Positions 9,427-18,800 are shown, numbered from the stretch's first letter. The stretch: DNA of 64,000 bases from Pseudoselenomonas ruminantium (GCA_015058625.1 SVCA01000001.1:372001-436000), one strand, 5' to 3'. Notes: generated from the letters alone by a model not told the origin. A program made the numbers and translations.

Positions 9427-10230
9427 TTATATTACGGTAAAGAAATTCTGGGAGGACTGGTCGGCGATAACCTCCATCTGGTACTCCGCCAGTTCCTCGG
9501 TCAGACGCTGGCGCAGAACTTCAACCACCGGGAATTCCGTGGCAAAATGGCCCGCATCAATCACATGCATGCCCAGTTCCACAGCCGCCTGTGCTTCGTG
9601 ATACTTCACATCCCCCGTCACATAGACATCAGCCCCCATAAAGGCGGCCTTCTGAATGAATTCCGCACCGCTGCCGCTGCAGAGCGCTACCTTGCGCACA
9701 GGACGGGCGCCGGCATGAACCAGCCGCACATGCCCGGCAGGCAGGGCCTCCCGCACCTGACGGGCAAAATCTTCCACCGCCATAGGCGCAGGCAGACTGC
9801 CCATGCGGCCCAGACTTTCCACCGTGCCATCTTCCTGCTGGTCAGTAATCACAAAGGTGGAGAGCTTACTCAGGCCAATGGCCTCTGCCAGTACATCATT
9901 GACACCGCCCACGGCAATGTCAAGGTTCGTATGGGCAGCGGCCACGGCAATATCATGCTTTAAGAGCTGCTGGAGTCTCGCCCCCAAGGGCAAATCCGTG
10001 CGGATTTTTTTGAGGCCTTTGAAAATCAGCGGATGATGGGCCACAATCATATTGGCTCCGGCCGCAATGGCCTGCTCCACCACATTATCGCTGACATCAA
10101 GACACACGAGAATCTTGCGAATATCCTGATTGAATGCGCCAACGAGCAACCCCGGATTATCCCAATCCTCAGCCAGCCGCTTGGGCGCAATGCGCTCGAG
10201 GGCATCCATAACCACCTGACATCTCACCAT
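9427..10230 (-). CDS. Nif3-like dinuclear metal-centre protein (YqfO family)
   Basis: Cytoplasmic protein of the NIF3/YqfO family, conserved in nearly all bacteria with no settled enzymatic role; some members have been linked to GTP cyclohydrolase-like folds. Metal-binding motifs are visible: HHPLIFKG at about residues 65-72, HTNLD at about 100-104, and late DAGHFATEFP. At 267 aa it lacks the extra middle domain of the roughly 370-aa forms. Its first 7 bases overlap the end of trmK. The order rpoD-trmK-yqfO is the same as in Bacillus, which supports both assignments. Confidence 0.88.
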   Translation of the reverse strand: MVRCQVVMDALERIAPKRLAEDWDNPGLLVGAFNQDIRKILVCLDVSDNVVEQAIAAGANMIVAHHPLIFKGLKKIRTDLPLGARLQQLLKHDIAVAAAHTNLDIAVGGVNDVLAEAIGLSKLSTFVITDQQEDGTVESLGRMGSLPAPMAVEDFARQVREALPAGHVRLVHAGARPVRKVALCSGSGAEFIQKAAFMGADVYVTGDVKYHEAQAAVELGMHVIDAGHFATEFPVVEVLRQRLTEELAEYQMEVIADQSSQNFFTVI

Positions 10231-10913
10231 TTCAACCGTTCCTCCAATGCTCTCACCCGTCGTTTCACCCGGGCGAAGCGCTTATCGCCCTTGGCCCGTT
10301 CACTCTTTTCCATACCGCTGAGTATCCGCCGCTGCTGAAATAGCAGGGCCTCGATATGATGTCTTAAAAGTGGCGGCTTCTTCTGCCAAAGTTTTGGCCC
10401 TACCAGCAAATCCAAGCCCGACGGTTTCCTGCGGGAACCTTTTTCGGCTTTGATGATTTCATAGATGCGGCCATCATCAATGACCAGATTTTCGTCCACG
10501 ATATGCCAGTCATGATCATAGAGCCATTCCCGCAGTTCCGGGGCACCATTCATCGGCTGGAGCACCAAGGTTTTTAGCTCTGCTGTAATTTCCGGACTGG
10601 CCTCCAAGATGTTGTTCATCAGGATGCCGCCCATGCCAGCAATGCAGACAGTGTCCACTTCACCAGGCTGCAGAACCTTCAGGCCATCACCTATGCGCAC
10701 GGAAATCTGTTCTTCGCCGATGGCGTTTTCGTGGACGGTACGCTTCGCCGCTTCATAGGGACCGCGATTCAAGTCACCGGCTACCACAAAATCGGCTTTG
10801 CCCTGCTGCAAAAGGGCAACGGCCAAATAACCATGGTCAGTGCCGATATCTGCAGCCCGGCTGCCTTCCGGCACAAAGTCAGCCAACGCCTGTAATCTAT
10901 CATCTAAATGCAT
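10224..10913 (-). CDS. trmK: tRNA (adenine(22)-N1)-methyltransferase
   Basis: SAM-dependent enzyme that methylates A22 in tRNA. The Rossmann fold shows motif I RAADIGTDHGYLAVAL at about residues 19-34, then CIAGMGG and LQPMNG, all typical of TrmK. At 229 aa the length is normal. The start has a strong AAGGAGG ribosome site. It overlaps the Nif3-like gene by 7 nt and sits 69 nt after rpoD, separated by the rpoD terminator, so some read-through or an internal promoter is needed. Confidence 0.92.
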   Translation of the reverse strand: MHLDDRLQALADFVPEGSRAADIGTDHGYLAVALLQQGKADFVVAGDLNRGPYEAAKRTVHENAIGEEQISVRIGDGLKVLQPGEVDTVCIAGMGGILMNNILEASPEITAELKTLVLQPMNGAPELREWLYDHDWHIVDENLVIDDGRIYEIIKAEKGSRRKPSGLDLLVGPKLWQKKPPLLRHHIEALLFQQRRILSGMEKSERAKGDKRFARVKRRVRALEERLKW

Positions 10914-10943
10914 AAGGATGCCTCCTTTTCATTGCAATAAGAA

Positions 10944-10969
10944 AAGGGTGCAACGCAAGTTACACCCTT
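10944..10969 (-). terminator. Probable terminator after rpoD
   Basis: An 11-bp stem (AAGGGTGCAAC with GTTACACCCTT, one mismatch) around a 4-nt loop, followed on the minus strand by TTTTCTTATTG. Confidence 0.7.
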
Positions 10970-10982
10970 GATATTCATGGTC

Positions 10983-12125
10983 TTAGTCCAGGAAATCCTT
11001 GAGCTTGCGGCTGCGGCTGGGGTGACGAAGTTTCCGCAGCGCCTTGGCCTCAATCTGGCGGATACGCTCACGGGTAACGCCAAAGTTCTGCCCCACTTCT
11101 TCCAACGTCCGTGCCCGGCCATCATCAAGGCCGAAACGCAGGCGCAGGACTTTTTCCTCACGCGGTGTCAAGGTATCGAGGACTTCTTCGAGCTGTTCCT
11201 TCAGAAGCATGAAGGAAGCGGCATCTGCCGGTGCCGGAGCATCCTGGTCTTCGATGAAGTCGCCCAGATGGGAATCTTCCTCTTCGCCGATTGGCGTTTC
11301 CAGAGATACCGGCTCCTGAGCGATTTTCATAATCTCGCGGACGCGTTCCACGCTGATATCCATCTCCTTGGCAATTTCCTCCGGAGACGGTTCACGTCCC
11401 AGCTGCTGCAGAAGCTGACGGGACACGCGAATCAGCTTGTTGATGGTTTCCACCATGTGCACCGGAATACGGATGGTGCGGGCCTGGTCCGCAATGGCGC
11501 GGGTGATGGCCTGACGAATCCACCAGGTAGCATAGGTACTGAACTTATAGCCCTTGGTGTAATCGAATTTTTCTACGGCCTTGATAAGGCCCAGATTGCC
11601 TTCCTGAATCAAATCCAGGAACAGCATGCCACGGCCCACATAACGCTTGGCAATGCTGACTACCAGTCGCAGATTGGCTTCCGCCAGACGCTTCTGAGCG
11701 ATTTCGTCACCATCCTGCATGCGCTTGGCCAGCGCCACTTCTTCATCAGCCGTCAAAAGAGGCACACGGCCGATTTCCTTGAGGTACATGCGGACGGGGT
11801 CATCAATGCTGATACCTTCGGGAACGGAGAGGTCAATCTCCACTTCCTCCGTGTCCTTGTCGTCCACGTCAATATCGTCATCCCCTACGTCTGCCGTAGA
11901 GGAATCGTCTACGATTTCAATGCCCTGCTGGCTGAAGGTGTCATACATGCGGTCAATTTCATCAGGGGTCAGGTCTTCCTGCTGAAGAGCTTCCACGAGC
12001 TCTCCATATGTCAATGTACCACCGTTTTTATTTCCTTTGGACAAAAGATTTTCCACAATCTCCGAACTGTGGTTTTTACTTCCAGCCTCAGCCTGTGCGA
12101 CTTTCCTCTTTTTCGCCTCAGCCAT
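10983..12125 (-). CDS. rpoD: Primary sigma factor of RNA polymerase (SigA/RpoD)
   Basis: Housekeeping sigma factor of 380 aa, the compact Firmicute form. A short region 1.1 and an acidic linker (residues about 75-95) precede region 1.2 ([11 protein letters not shown]). Region 2 includes [20 protein letters not shown] and the -10-reading helix [18 protein letters not shown]; region 3 is [13 protein letters not shown]; region 4.2 is [20 protein letters not shown]. It follows dnaG in the classic macromolecular-synthesis arrangement (without rpsU here). Several promoters in the window match the TTGnnn-17-TATAAT pattern this protein should read. Confidence 0.98.
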   Translation of the reverse strand: MAEAKKRKVAQAEAGSKNHSSEIVENLLSKGNKNGGTLTYGELVEALQQEDLTPDEIDRMYDTFSQQGIEIVDDSSTADVGDDDIDVDDKDTEEVEIDLSVPEGISIDDPVRMYLKEIGRVPLLTADEEVALAKRMQDGDEIAQKRLAEANLRLVVSIAKRYVGRGMLFLDLIQEGNLGLIKAVEKFDYTKGYKFSTYATWWIRQAITRAIADQARTIRIPVHMVETINKLIRVSRQLLQQLGREPSPEEIAKEMDISVERVREIMKIAQEPVSLETPIGEEEDSHLGDFIEDQDAPAPADAASFMLLKEQLEEVLDTLTPREEKVLRLRFGLDDGRARTLEEVGQNFGVTRERIRQIEAKALRKLRHPSRSRKLKDFLD

Positions 12126-12166
12126 TCAGCATACCCCTTTCCTCGACCTCGATGTTCGATACAAAT

Positions 12167-13969
12167 TCATTCAAACTGTAATTCTTCCATTTCACTTTTT
12201 ATTTTTTGCGCCTGATTGAGTTCTGCCACATAGGCACTATCCCCGGCCCGGGCAAGGCTTTCCGCCCGCTGGGAATGTTCGATATAGCACCTGTTCAAAT
12301 AGGCCTTGCGCAAAACCCGCAATGCGTTATCATACGCTTCGGTTTCACTGAGAACGCCCAGTTCCTCCACCATGGCCCGGGATAATTCCGCCACAGCTTC
12401 CTCACTGAGTTTGCTATTTATCTCAGCATCATTAATTTTCTGCCCTTGGGCCGCTATCTCCTGCAAGATAAGCAAAATTTCCCGCTGGGAATTGTCGCCA
12501 ATACTTTCCAAAGGCACCATCGTGGCAAAATGCTGCAATATGCCGCTATCCTGCCAGGCCAGCCGGATAACGACCCGGCCTGCCCGCTGCAAGGCAGTAT
12601 CGGTACGCCGCACAGCCTGCCGTATGGGTTCGCGCTGTGCGGGTCCACTGTCCTCCGGCAGGCTCTGATGACCAAACCGCCGCAACTCATCCCGTACAAT
12701 ACCCTCATCCAGAAGCAGGCTCTGAGCCAGCCGCTTGATGTACTCGCCCAACACCGCCGGTTCCCGAATCCCGGTAAGCACCGGCAGCATGGCGTGCAGG
12801 GCCTTAACCTTGCCCTCTAGCGTGGCATGGTCATAATTCTTCAGCACATACTGCAAACGGTATTCCACCAAAGGCAAAGCCTTCTTCACCAGCTGCTGAA
12901 AAGCTTCCGCGCCATGCTTGCGAATATACTCGTCCGGGTCCTTGCCATCGGGCACCACAATGACCCGCACCGCAGCGCCGGTGCCCTGCACAATCGACAG
13001 CGCCCGGATGGTGGCCTTCTGCCCAGCATCATCACTGTCATAACAGAAGTAGATAGCCGGAGCATAGCGCAGCAAGAGCTTGCAATGTTCTGCCGTAAAG
13101 GCTGTGCCCAAGGATGCCACGACATTTTTGACCCCCGCGCTGAACACGGAGATGGCATCCATATAGCCTTCCACCACAATGGCATAGCCTGCCTGCTTGA
13201 TGGCCCGGTGCGCCCTGTCCAAACCGAACAGGATGCGCCGCTTATTAAAGAGCACGGTTTCGGGTGTATTCAGATACTTGGGCGTGCTGTCATCCAGCAC
13301 CCGCCCGCCGAAGCCTACCACGCGGCCCCGCTCATCGGCAATGGGAATCATGACGCGGTTGCGGAACCGGTCGTATATTCCCCCGCCGTTTTGACGCTCA
13401 GCTGCCAGCCCCCCAGCCAGTAAAAATTCCTGCTTCACTCCACGCTTCAAAAAGGCGGTGGACAACTTATCCCAAGCCTGTGGGGCATAACCGAGCTTAA
13501 ATTCTTCAATTGTCTCAGCCGAAATGGCCCGGCCTGCAAAATAAGCCTTCCCCGGCTCGCCCAGACGCGTCAGCGTCAGGCAGTTATGAAAGAAGTCCCT
13601 GGCCATCTCGTTAACCTTACGCAAGTCTGCAATTTCCCTGTCCCTGGCGATTTCCTGAGGCGTCTTCTGCCGTTGCGGCATAGGAATGCCCAGTTTTTCT
13701 GCCTGCAGCTTAATCGCTTCGAAATAGGAAATGTTTTCGATTAGGGATATAAACTTAAAGACATTTCCTCCGGCATGGCAGCCAAAACAATAGAAAAAGC
13801 CCTTATCAGGAACCACAGAAAAAGAAGGGGTTTTCTCGCCATGAAAGGGGCAGCAGCCCCAATACCTGTTTCCCTTGCGTTTCAAAGGAACATAGCTTTG
13901 CACAACTTGCAGGAGGTCGGACTGGGCAGTAACCTGCTCCACAAATTCATCCATATCCTCTCTGTGCAT
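12167..13969 (-). CDS. dnaG: DNA primase
   Basis: Makes RNA primers at the replication fork. The start at 13969 has AGGGGAT at good spacing; the open frame extends 16 codons further without one. The zinc-binding domain is C40-x2-H43-x17-C61-x2-C64. The TOPRIM core has VVEGYMDAISV and the metal site FCYDSDDAGQ. The C-terminal helicase-interaction part is the least conserved, as usual. At 600 aa the length is normal. It is the first gene of the dnaG-rpoD unit, with a 41-nt gap to rpoD. Confidence 0.97.
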   Translation of the reverse strand: MHREDMDEFVEQVTAQSDLLQVVQSYVPLKRKGNRYWGCCPFHGEKTPSFSVVPDKGFFYCFGCHAGGNVFKFISLIENISYFEAIKLQAEKLGIPMPQRQKTPQEIARDREIADLRKVNEMARDFFHNCLTLTRLGEPGKAYFAGRAISAETIEEFKLGYAPQAWDKLSTAFLKRGVKQEFLLAGGLAAERQNGGGIYDRFRNRVMIPIADERGRVVGFGGRVLDDSTPKYLNTPETVLFNKRRILFGLDRAHRAIKQAGYAIVVEGYMDAISVFSAGVKNVVASLGTAFTAEHCKLLLRYAPAIYFCYDSDDAGQKATIRALSIVQGTGAAVRVIVVPDGKDPDEYIRKHGAEAFQQLVKKALPLVEYRLQYVLKNYDHATLEGKVKALHAMLPVLTGIREPAVLGEYIKRLAQSLLLDEGIVRDELRRFGHQSLPEDSGPAQREPIRQAVRRTDTALQRAGRVVIRLAWQDSGILQHFATMVPLESIGDNSQREILLILQEIAAQGQKINDAEINSKLSEEAVAELSRAMVEELGVLSETEAYDNALRVLRKAYLNRCYIEHSQRAESLARAGDSAYVAELNQAQKIKSEMEELQFE

Positions 13970-14099
13970 AAAAATCCCCTTACCTGCGTTGTTAATATAA
14001 AAGACACTTGTATACAATTCGCTACTTTTTTGCGATATCCTTCTTTTTTACAAAAATTTCTACATAAACTATAACATTTTTTGCATACAGTTCTTTTAC

Positions 14100-14126
14100 A
14101 TTATAGTATTCTACTCTGTTTGTCAA
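14100..14126 (-). promoter_or_regulatory. Candidate promoter of dnaG-rpoD
   Basis: Minus strand: perfect -35 TTGACA (14121-14126) and perfect -10 TATAAT (14100-14105), but the spacer is only 15 bp, shorter than ideal. The -35 lies in the last codons of the upstream dGTPase-like gene. A leader of about 125 nt would result. Confidence 0.45.
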
Positions 14127-15142
14127 TATCCTTTTTTATTTTTTTCTAAGGCACGGCCCATGGGAGGCATGAAAATTTCTTCAAACAGGGCCACTGCATA
14201 ACTGTCGGTAAGCCCCGCCACATAGTCCGTGACAATCTTCTGCCGGCCCCAGCATGGCTCCCTGTTAATGAATTCCTGCGGCAACTGGTCAAAGTTCTCC
14301 AGGAAGTAATGGTAAAGCTCCCGCAGCACAAAGGAAGCCTGCTCACGCTCACGGGAAAGTTTGTCCGAGTGATAGATATGCGTGAACATAAATTCCCGGA
14401 AGACATCCATCGCCTGCTTTATCACCGCCGACTGCAAAATATCATCCGCGTCCTGGGACGTGACAATCATATCCGCGACCATGCTGGTAATCATCTGGGA
14501 GGTGTCATGACCGAGTTTGTCATAAACCTCCTGCGGCAAATCGCCGGGCTTTAGGAGGCCGGCCCGCAGACTGTCATCATAGTCGTGACAGAGATAGGCT
14601 ATGCGGTCTGCCGTGCGCACAATGCGCCCTTCCAAGGTCTGGGGCAGATTTTTCCCCGTGTGGTTCACAATGCCGTCCTTGACCTCATAGGTCAGATTGA
14701 GGCCCTTCCCGCCGCGCTCCAAAAACTCCACCACACGCAGGCTCTGCTCATTGTGCGTGAAGTGCCCCGTAAGTTCGGCCATCACCGACTCACCGGCATG
14801 ACCGAAGGGCGTATGGCCCACATCATGGCCCAGGGCAATGGCTTCCGTCAAATCCTCATTGAGCTGCAATCCCCGCGCAATGGTACGGGAAATCTGGGAA
14901 ACTTCGAGGCTGTGCGTCATGCGGGTGCGGTAATGGTCACCGGCCACGATATAGACCTGGGTTTTATGTTTCAGGCGGCGAAAGGATTTGGAATGAAGAA
15001 TCCTGTCCCGGTCACGCTGGAACTTCGTGCGGAAGGCGCACTCCTCCATGGGATATTTGCGTTTCGCTTCCCGGCTCTTAGCCGCGAAAGGCGAAAGGAT
15101 TTGATACTCCTGTTCTTCAATTCTTTCTCTCACGTTCATCAT
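14123..15142 (-). CDS. dgt: dGTP triphosphohydrolase-like HD-domain protein
   Basis: HD-superfamily enzyme expected to split dGTP or related dNTPs into nucleoside and triphosphate. The metal-binding set is clear: H in TRMTHSLEVSQI, HD in AIALGHDVGHTPFGHAGE, and a late D in VRTADRIAYLCHDYDD. The N-terminal signature FRTKFQRDRDRILHSKSFRR is typical of the short dGTPase-like family (about 340 aa). The start at ATG 15142 is 6 nt after GGAGGT; a GTG one codon earlier is too close to the ribosome site. It is divergent from the OstA-like gene. Confidence 0.92.
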   Translation of the reverse strand: MMNVRERIEEQEYQILSPFAAKSREAKRKYPMEECAFRTKFQRDRDRILHSKSFRRLKHKTQVYIVAGDHYRTRMTHSLEVSQISRTIARGLQLNEDLTEAIALGHDVGHTPFGHAGESVMAELTGHFTHNEQSLRVVEFLERGGKGLNLTYEVKDGIVNHTGKNLPQTLEGRIVRTADRIAYLCHDYDDSLRAGLLKPGDLPQEVYDKLGHDTSQMITSMVADMIVTSQDADDILQSAVIKQAMDVFREFMFTHIYHSDKLSREREQASFVLRELYHYFLENFDQLPQEFINREPCWGRQKIVTDYVAGLTDSYAVALFEEIFMPPMGRALEKNKKGY

Positions 15143-15197
15143 CACGCCACCTCCATGTTCACATCTTATCTATAAGTATAACCCATTTAAGCAAATT

Positions 15198-15226
15198 TTG
15201 CCAAACAGACAATTTTGCGGTAAAAT
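15198..15226 (+). promoter_or_regulatory. Promoter of the OstA/LptA-like gene
   Basis: -35 TTGCCA (15198-15203), 17-bp spacer, -10 TAAAAT (15221-15226), 35 nt before the start codon. Confidence 0.6.
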
Positions 15227-15261
15227 AAAAGCAAGCAATAAATAAAACAGGGAGTGATTTT

Positions 15262-15798
15262 ATGAAATGTATACACATACCCTTGTTATTGATTGGTATG
15301 TTTTTCAGCCTGCTCACCCTCTGCTCTGCCAAAGACATAGAAGGCGGGCCCACCCTCAATGCCGACATGGCCAAAAGCAAATATCAACCTGTGGTCAGCG
15401 CTGACCACAGCCAGTATAACGAAGACAATGGACTCTACGAACTCACCGGCAATGTCCGCATTCAGTATGAAGGACGCGTGATTACCGCTGCTAATGCCAA
15501 AATCAACGCCACTACCCTGCAGGTCTGGGCAGATGGCGGCACCGCCATCCACGAAGGCGAACTGAACTTCACCGGGGATGCCCTGTATGCTGAACTGACC
15601 GAAAGCACCGCCTGGTTCTTCGGCACCCGCTGCGGCTGCGAACGCCCCGGTCTTGCTATCCACAGCGACAACATGCGCTACAACTGGCAGACCCACATCG
15701 TAGTCTTTGATGGCCATGTGCTCTGGGTGCAGAAAGGCAAGAGCAATACCTCCAGCCATTTGGAGTTCGACCTGAATAAAAACGACGTCGTAAGATAG
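15262..15798 (+). CDS. Exported OstA/LptA-type protein
   Basis: Periplasmic protein of 178 aa with a cleavable signal (residues 1-23, ending LCSAKD). The rest is one OstA/LptA jelly-roll: repeated strands such as VVSADHSQYNEDNGLYELTG, NVRIQYEGRVITAANAKIN and HSDNMRYNWQTHIVVFDGHV. Proteins of this fold carry lipopolysaccharide or other lipids toward the outer membrane, so its presence supports a diderm host. No lptB/lptC genes are nearby, so it may be an accessory family member rather than the main LptA. The GGAGTG ribosome site and a promoter precede it. It ends just before the first copy of the convergent-junction hairpin element. Confidence 0.82.
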   Translation: MKCIHIPLLLIGMFFSLLTLCSAKDIEGGPTLNADMAKSKYQPVVSADHSQYNEDNGLYELTGNVRIQYEGRVITAANAKINATTLQVWADGGTAIHEGELNFTGDALYAELTESTAWFFGTRCGCERPGLAIHSDNMRYNWQTHIVVFDGHVLWVQKGKSNTSSHLEFDLNKNDVVR

Positions 15799-15819
15799 TA
15801 CGCACCATTTTGAGTTCGT

Positions 15820-15934
15820 TTACATCGCAACAGAAAAGCCCGCCCCGCTGATAATGTTTTCCCACAGCTTTTGACAAGCCTGTCTATGGCGAAGGGAAAA
15901 TATTATCAGCGTGGCGGGCGTCTTAGCAGCACAA
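15820..15934. repeat. Convergent-junction hairpin element, copy 1
   Basis: Long hairpin with arms 15838-15863 and 15894-15919 (outer GCCCGCC/GGCGGGC, inner GCTGATAATnTTTTCCC). The loop contains TTTGACAAGCCTGTCTA. A tail GCGTCTTAGCAGCAC follows, and a left flank reads TTTACATCG. It lies between the convergent OstA-like and symporter genes and probably ends both transcripts. Confidence 0.75.
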
Positions 15935-15948
15935 TATAATCCAAAAAA

Positions 15949-17364
15949 TTATTCGCAGCTCATATCCACAACTTCGCCCTTCTTCTCCTTGACCACTACC
16001 TCACGCTGGAATTCAAAGCATTCATCAGCGATATCCTTGTTGAGCCACAGGAGGCAGATAAGGTTCGGGATAGCCATCAGGCCGTTCATGGTGTCGGAGA
16101 AGTTCCAGACCACTTCGAGCGCCGTGGTAGCACCTACGAAAGTCACAAGGCCGAAGAGGATGCGATAAGCCATGATGACGGGGCGCTTCTTAATTAGGTA
16201 TTCCAGCGCTTTTTCGCCGTAGTATTCCCAACCCAGAATGGTGGAGAAGGCAAAGAGGCTCAAAGAAATCGAAATAATCAGCTTGCCGTAATCACCAAAC
16301 ACCGTGCTGAACGCTGCAATGGTGAGCTCAGCTCCGGAGTACAGTTCGCCAGTAGCCGGATTGATGGTGCCTAACACGCCGGAGGAACAAATCACAAGTC
16401 CCGTCAGCATGCAGACAATCATCGTATCGAAGAAGGTGCCCGTCATATTCACATAACCCTGACGGGAAGCATGGTCGGTCCGGGCTGCTGCTGCCGCAAT
16501 CGGAGCAGAACCCAAGCCTGCCTCGTTGGAGAACACGCCGCGGGCCACACCCCAGCGCATGGAGGTCAGCATGGACGCCACAATGGAGCCGCCTACACCA
16601 CCGGCCACCGAATCAAAGGAAAAGGCCATGCGGAACATTTCTACAATACCGGCGGGCACAGCTGCGATATTGACCACAATCACGATGCCAGCCGTCACAA
16701 AATAGAAGGCCGCCATAGCGGGAACAACTACGCTGGACACCTTGCCAATACTGCGAATGCCCCGAATGAGAACAGCCAGTGCCAGGACCATAATCACAGC
16801 ACCGGTGACATAGCTGGGCACGCCATAACTATGGGATAGCGCCGCCGCAATGGAATTGGCCTGCGTCATATTGCCAATGCCGAAGGAAGCCAGTGTCACG
16901 AACAGCGCAAAGAGAAACGCCAAGGCGCGGCCAGCAAACTTATTCTTGATGCCATACTTCATGGCATACATGGGGCCGCCGGACATTTCGCCCACGGAGT
17001 TGGTTTCCCGATACTTCACCGCCAGCACCGACTCGGCATATTTCGTGGACATGCCGAAGGCCGCGCTAATCCACATCCAGACCAGAGCACCAGGTCCACC
17101 CAGTACCATGGCCGTGGCCACACCGACGATATTACCGGTCCCCACCGTAGCCGACAAAGCTGTCATCAAAGACTGGAAGGGCGAAATATCCCCTTCGTGC
17201 TCATCACGATGACGGAAAATCATGCGAATGGCATAAACCAGATTGCGCCAGGGCAAAAAGTGCAGACGCACCGTCAGGAACACACCCGTTCCCACCAGCA
17301 GAGCCAGCATCACCGGCCCCCAGACAAAATTATTAATGTCCGCCATTAATGTTGCAAAATCCAT
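15949..17364 (-). CDS. Sodium:alanine/glycine symporter (AGCS family)
   Basis: Inner-membrane Na+-coupled amino-acid transporter, 471 aa with about 11 hydrophobic helices. Family signatures include TALSATVGTGNIVGVATAM, GGPGALVWMWISAAFGM, KYAESVLAVKYRE and the late GVFSNEAGLGSAPIAAAAA. The substrate is alanine or glycine; sequence alone does not decide. A consensus promoter (17450-17478) and a leader hairpin with a T-run (17395-17422) precede it, suggesting attenuation. It is transcribed alone. Confidence 0.94.
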   Translation of the reverse strand: MDFATLMADINNFVWGPVMLALLVGTGVFLTVRLHFLPWRNLVYAIRMIFRHRDEHEGDISPFQSLMTALSATVGTGNIVGVATAMVLGGPGALVWMWISAAFGMSTKYAESVLAVKYRETNSVGEMSGGPMYAMKYGIKNKFAGRALAFLFALFVTLASFGIGNMTQANSIAAALSHSYGVPSYVTGAVIMVLALAVLIRGIRSIGKVSSVVVPAMAAFYFVTAGIVIVVNIAAVPAGIVEMFRMAFSFDSVAGGVGGSIVASMLTSMRWGVARGVFSNEAGLGSAPIAAAAARTDHASRQGYVNMTGTFFDTMIVCMLTGLVICSSGVLGTINPATGELYSGAELTIAAFSTVFGDYGKLIISISLSLFAFSTILGWEYYGEKALEYLIKKRPVIMAYRILFGLVTFVGATTALEVVWNFSDTMNGLMAIPNLICLLWLNKDIADECFEFQREVVVKEKKGEVVDMSCE

Positions 17365-17394
17365 AAATCCACATCCCTTTTAAGCATAAGAAAA

Positions 17395-17422
17395 CTCTTC
17401 TGCTGTAAAGCACGCAGAAGAG
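17395..17422 (-). terminator. Leader hairpin upstream of the symporter gene, possible attenuator
   Basis: A 9-bp stem (CTCTTCTGC with GCAGAAGAG) and a 10-nt loop, followed on the minus strand by TTTTCTTATG. It lies between the promoter and the start codon. An overlapping alternative pairing (ACGC with GCGT) could act as antiterminator. Confidence 0.5.
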
Positions 17423-17449
17423 CGTCTTTCGTTGACGTCTATGTGTAGT

Positions 17450-17478
17450 ATTATAATCGACTCTTGTTAAGTTGTAAA
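17450..17478 (-). promoter_or_regulatory. Promoter of the symporter gene
   Basis: Minus strand: -35 TTTACA (17473-17478), 17-bp spacer, -10 TATAAT (17450-17455). Confidence 0.7.
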
Positions 17479-17579
17479 TAAACGCGGCAAAAAATTCCTT
17501 TCTACATAAATGTATACATTTAACAGGAAAAACTTTTTCGGATGACGAATATCCTAATTAAGAAAACGAGGAGATGCCT

Positions 17580-18800
17580 ATGAAGAAAAATTTTAGCAAT
17601 CTTTATTTATTCCTTCCAGCGGTCGCCCTCGCGGGTGGTATCGGTTATTACTGGCACACGACAGGCCTTGAGGACACGCTCGTGCTCAACGCAGCCGCGG
17701 CGGTTTTCATTGCCGCCCTGCCCTTGCCCTACATGCTGGGAAAAATTCTGCCCTATACCCGCGGTGCCCGGCAGGCGAAGAAACAGGACATCGAGCTTGC
17801 CAGCGACAGCCAGCTGCAGGAAATCGGCAACATTGATACCCTGATTCTGGCCCGCCATGGAGTTGTCACCGAAGGCCATCCCTATGTGGCCAATCTTTTT
17901 CCGGCAGGAGTCAGCCAAAACGCCCTGCTTTCTCTGGCCGCTTCGGCAGAAAAACAGGCCAGCCATCCTTTGGGCAAAGCCATCTACGAAACCGCCAGCC
18001 AACGCGGTCTGCAATTATTGGAGGCCAGCACCTTCACGGAAATTCCCGGCTGCGGTGTGGAAGCCATTGTAGGGCGCAACTCCCTGCGGGTGGGCAGCCT
18101 TGCCTGGCTCAAACGGGAAGGCATTGATATCAGCGCCGAGCTCATCACCAAAAATGACCAGCTGACCCAGCGGGGCCACAGCACCGTCTTCGTAGCCAAC
18201 GGCAAATACTGTCGCGGCATCATCGCCATTGACGATGCCCTGTCCGAAGATACCTTAAAGGCCATCCGCAAATTGCAGCGGCAAAAAATCCAAACCGTGA
18301 TGCTGACCCGCGAGAACAAACGCACGGCTGCCGCCATTGGCAAGGAAGCCGGTATGAGCGCGGCTCACGGCCAGCTGACCACCGAAGGCAAGCTGCGGGA
18401 AATTCAGCTGTTAAAGGCCAGAGGCACCGGTACAGCCATTGTGGACCGGGAAATGGTCGATGACTCTCTTTCTAGTGCCGTAGACGCTGTCATCGAGCTG
18501 GCTCCTGTGAAGAACGAAAAGGAGCCACAGCCTGACAATCCCGCACAGCCGCAAAATCCCCATGCCATCTTCCTAAAGAGCGGCCTTCTCTGGGATTTTG
18601 CCGCCCTGCAGGAAATTGGCCGCCAGACCATCGCCCGCATCAAGCTCAACACCGCGATTTCTCTGGTTACCTTCGCTCTAGTGCTTCCGCTCGCCGCCGG
18701 AGCCCTCTATCCCTTCGGCCTCCCCTTCCTCCCCGCCTGGGGCGCATTGGCAGGCCAAGGACTGGCCCTGATACTGGTGACCGTCAACTCCTTGCGCTGA
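17580..18800 (+). CDS. P1B-type ATPase-like pseudoenzyme (truncated CopA-like, catalytic motifs lost)
   Basis: A 406-aa membrane protein that aligns by eye with the C-terminal half of copper-type P-ATPases. Two N-terminal hydrophobic segments correspond to the last helices before the P domain, then come P and N domains and two C-terminal helices ending VTVNSLR. Every catalytic motif is altered. The DKTGT region reads LILARHGVVTEG with A91 in place of the phosphorylated Asp; TGDN reads TREN (243-246); GDGxND reads VDREMVDD; the metal-site CPC aligns with LPL (47-49). The ATP-site SHPLGKAI (H129-P130) and PGCGVEA are kept. The metal-binding and actuator domains are absent. The start at 17580 follows AGGAG at 6 nt; an ATG two codons earlier is too close. 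The frame is intact, so it is not simple decay. Function unknown. Confidence 0.75.
   Translation: MKKNFSNLYLFLPAVALAGGIGYYWHTTGLEDTLVLNAAAAVFIAALPLPYMLGKILPYTRGARQAKKQDIELASDSQLQEIGNIDTLILARHGVVTEGHPYVANLFPAGVSQNALLSLAASAEKQASHPLGKAIYETASQRGLQLLEASTFTEIPGCGVEAIVGRNSLRVGSLAWLKREGIDISAELITKNDQLTQRGHSTVFVANGKYCRGIIAIDDALSEDTLKAIRKLQRQKIQTVMLTRENKRTAAAIGKEAGMSAAHGQLTTEGKLREIQLLKARGTGTAIVDREMVDDSLSSAVDAVIELAPVKNEKEPQPDNPAQPQNPHAIFLKSGLLWDFAALQEIGRQTIARIKLNTAISLVTFALVLPLAAGALYPFGLPFLPAWGALAGQGLALILVTVNSLR

Noticed and set aside
15868..15890. TTTGACAAGCCTGTC in the hairpin elements as further members of the TTGACNNGTCAA family
   Set aside because: Only the left half matches; the right half is shifted and not complementary in the same way, so they were not counted.
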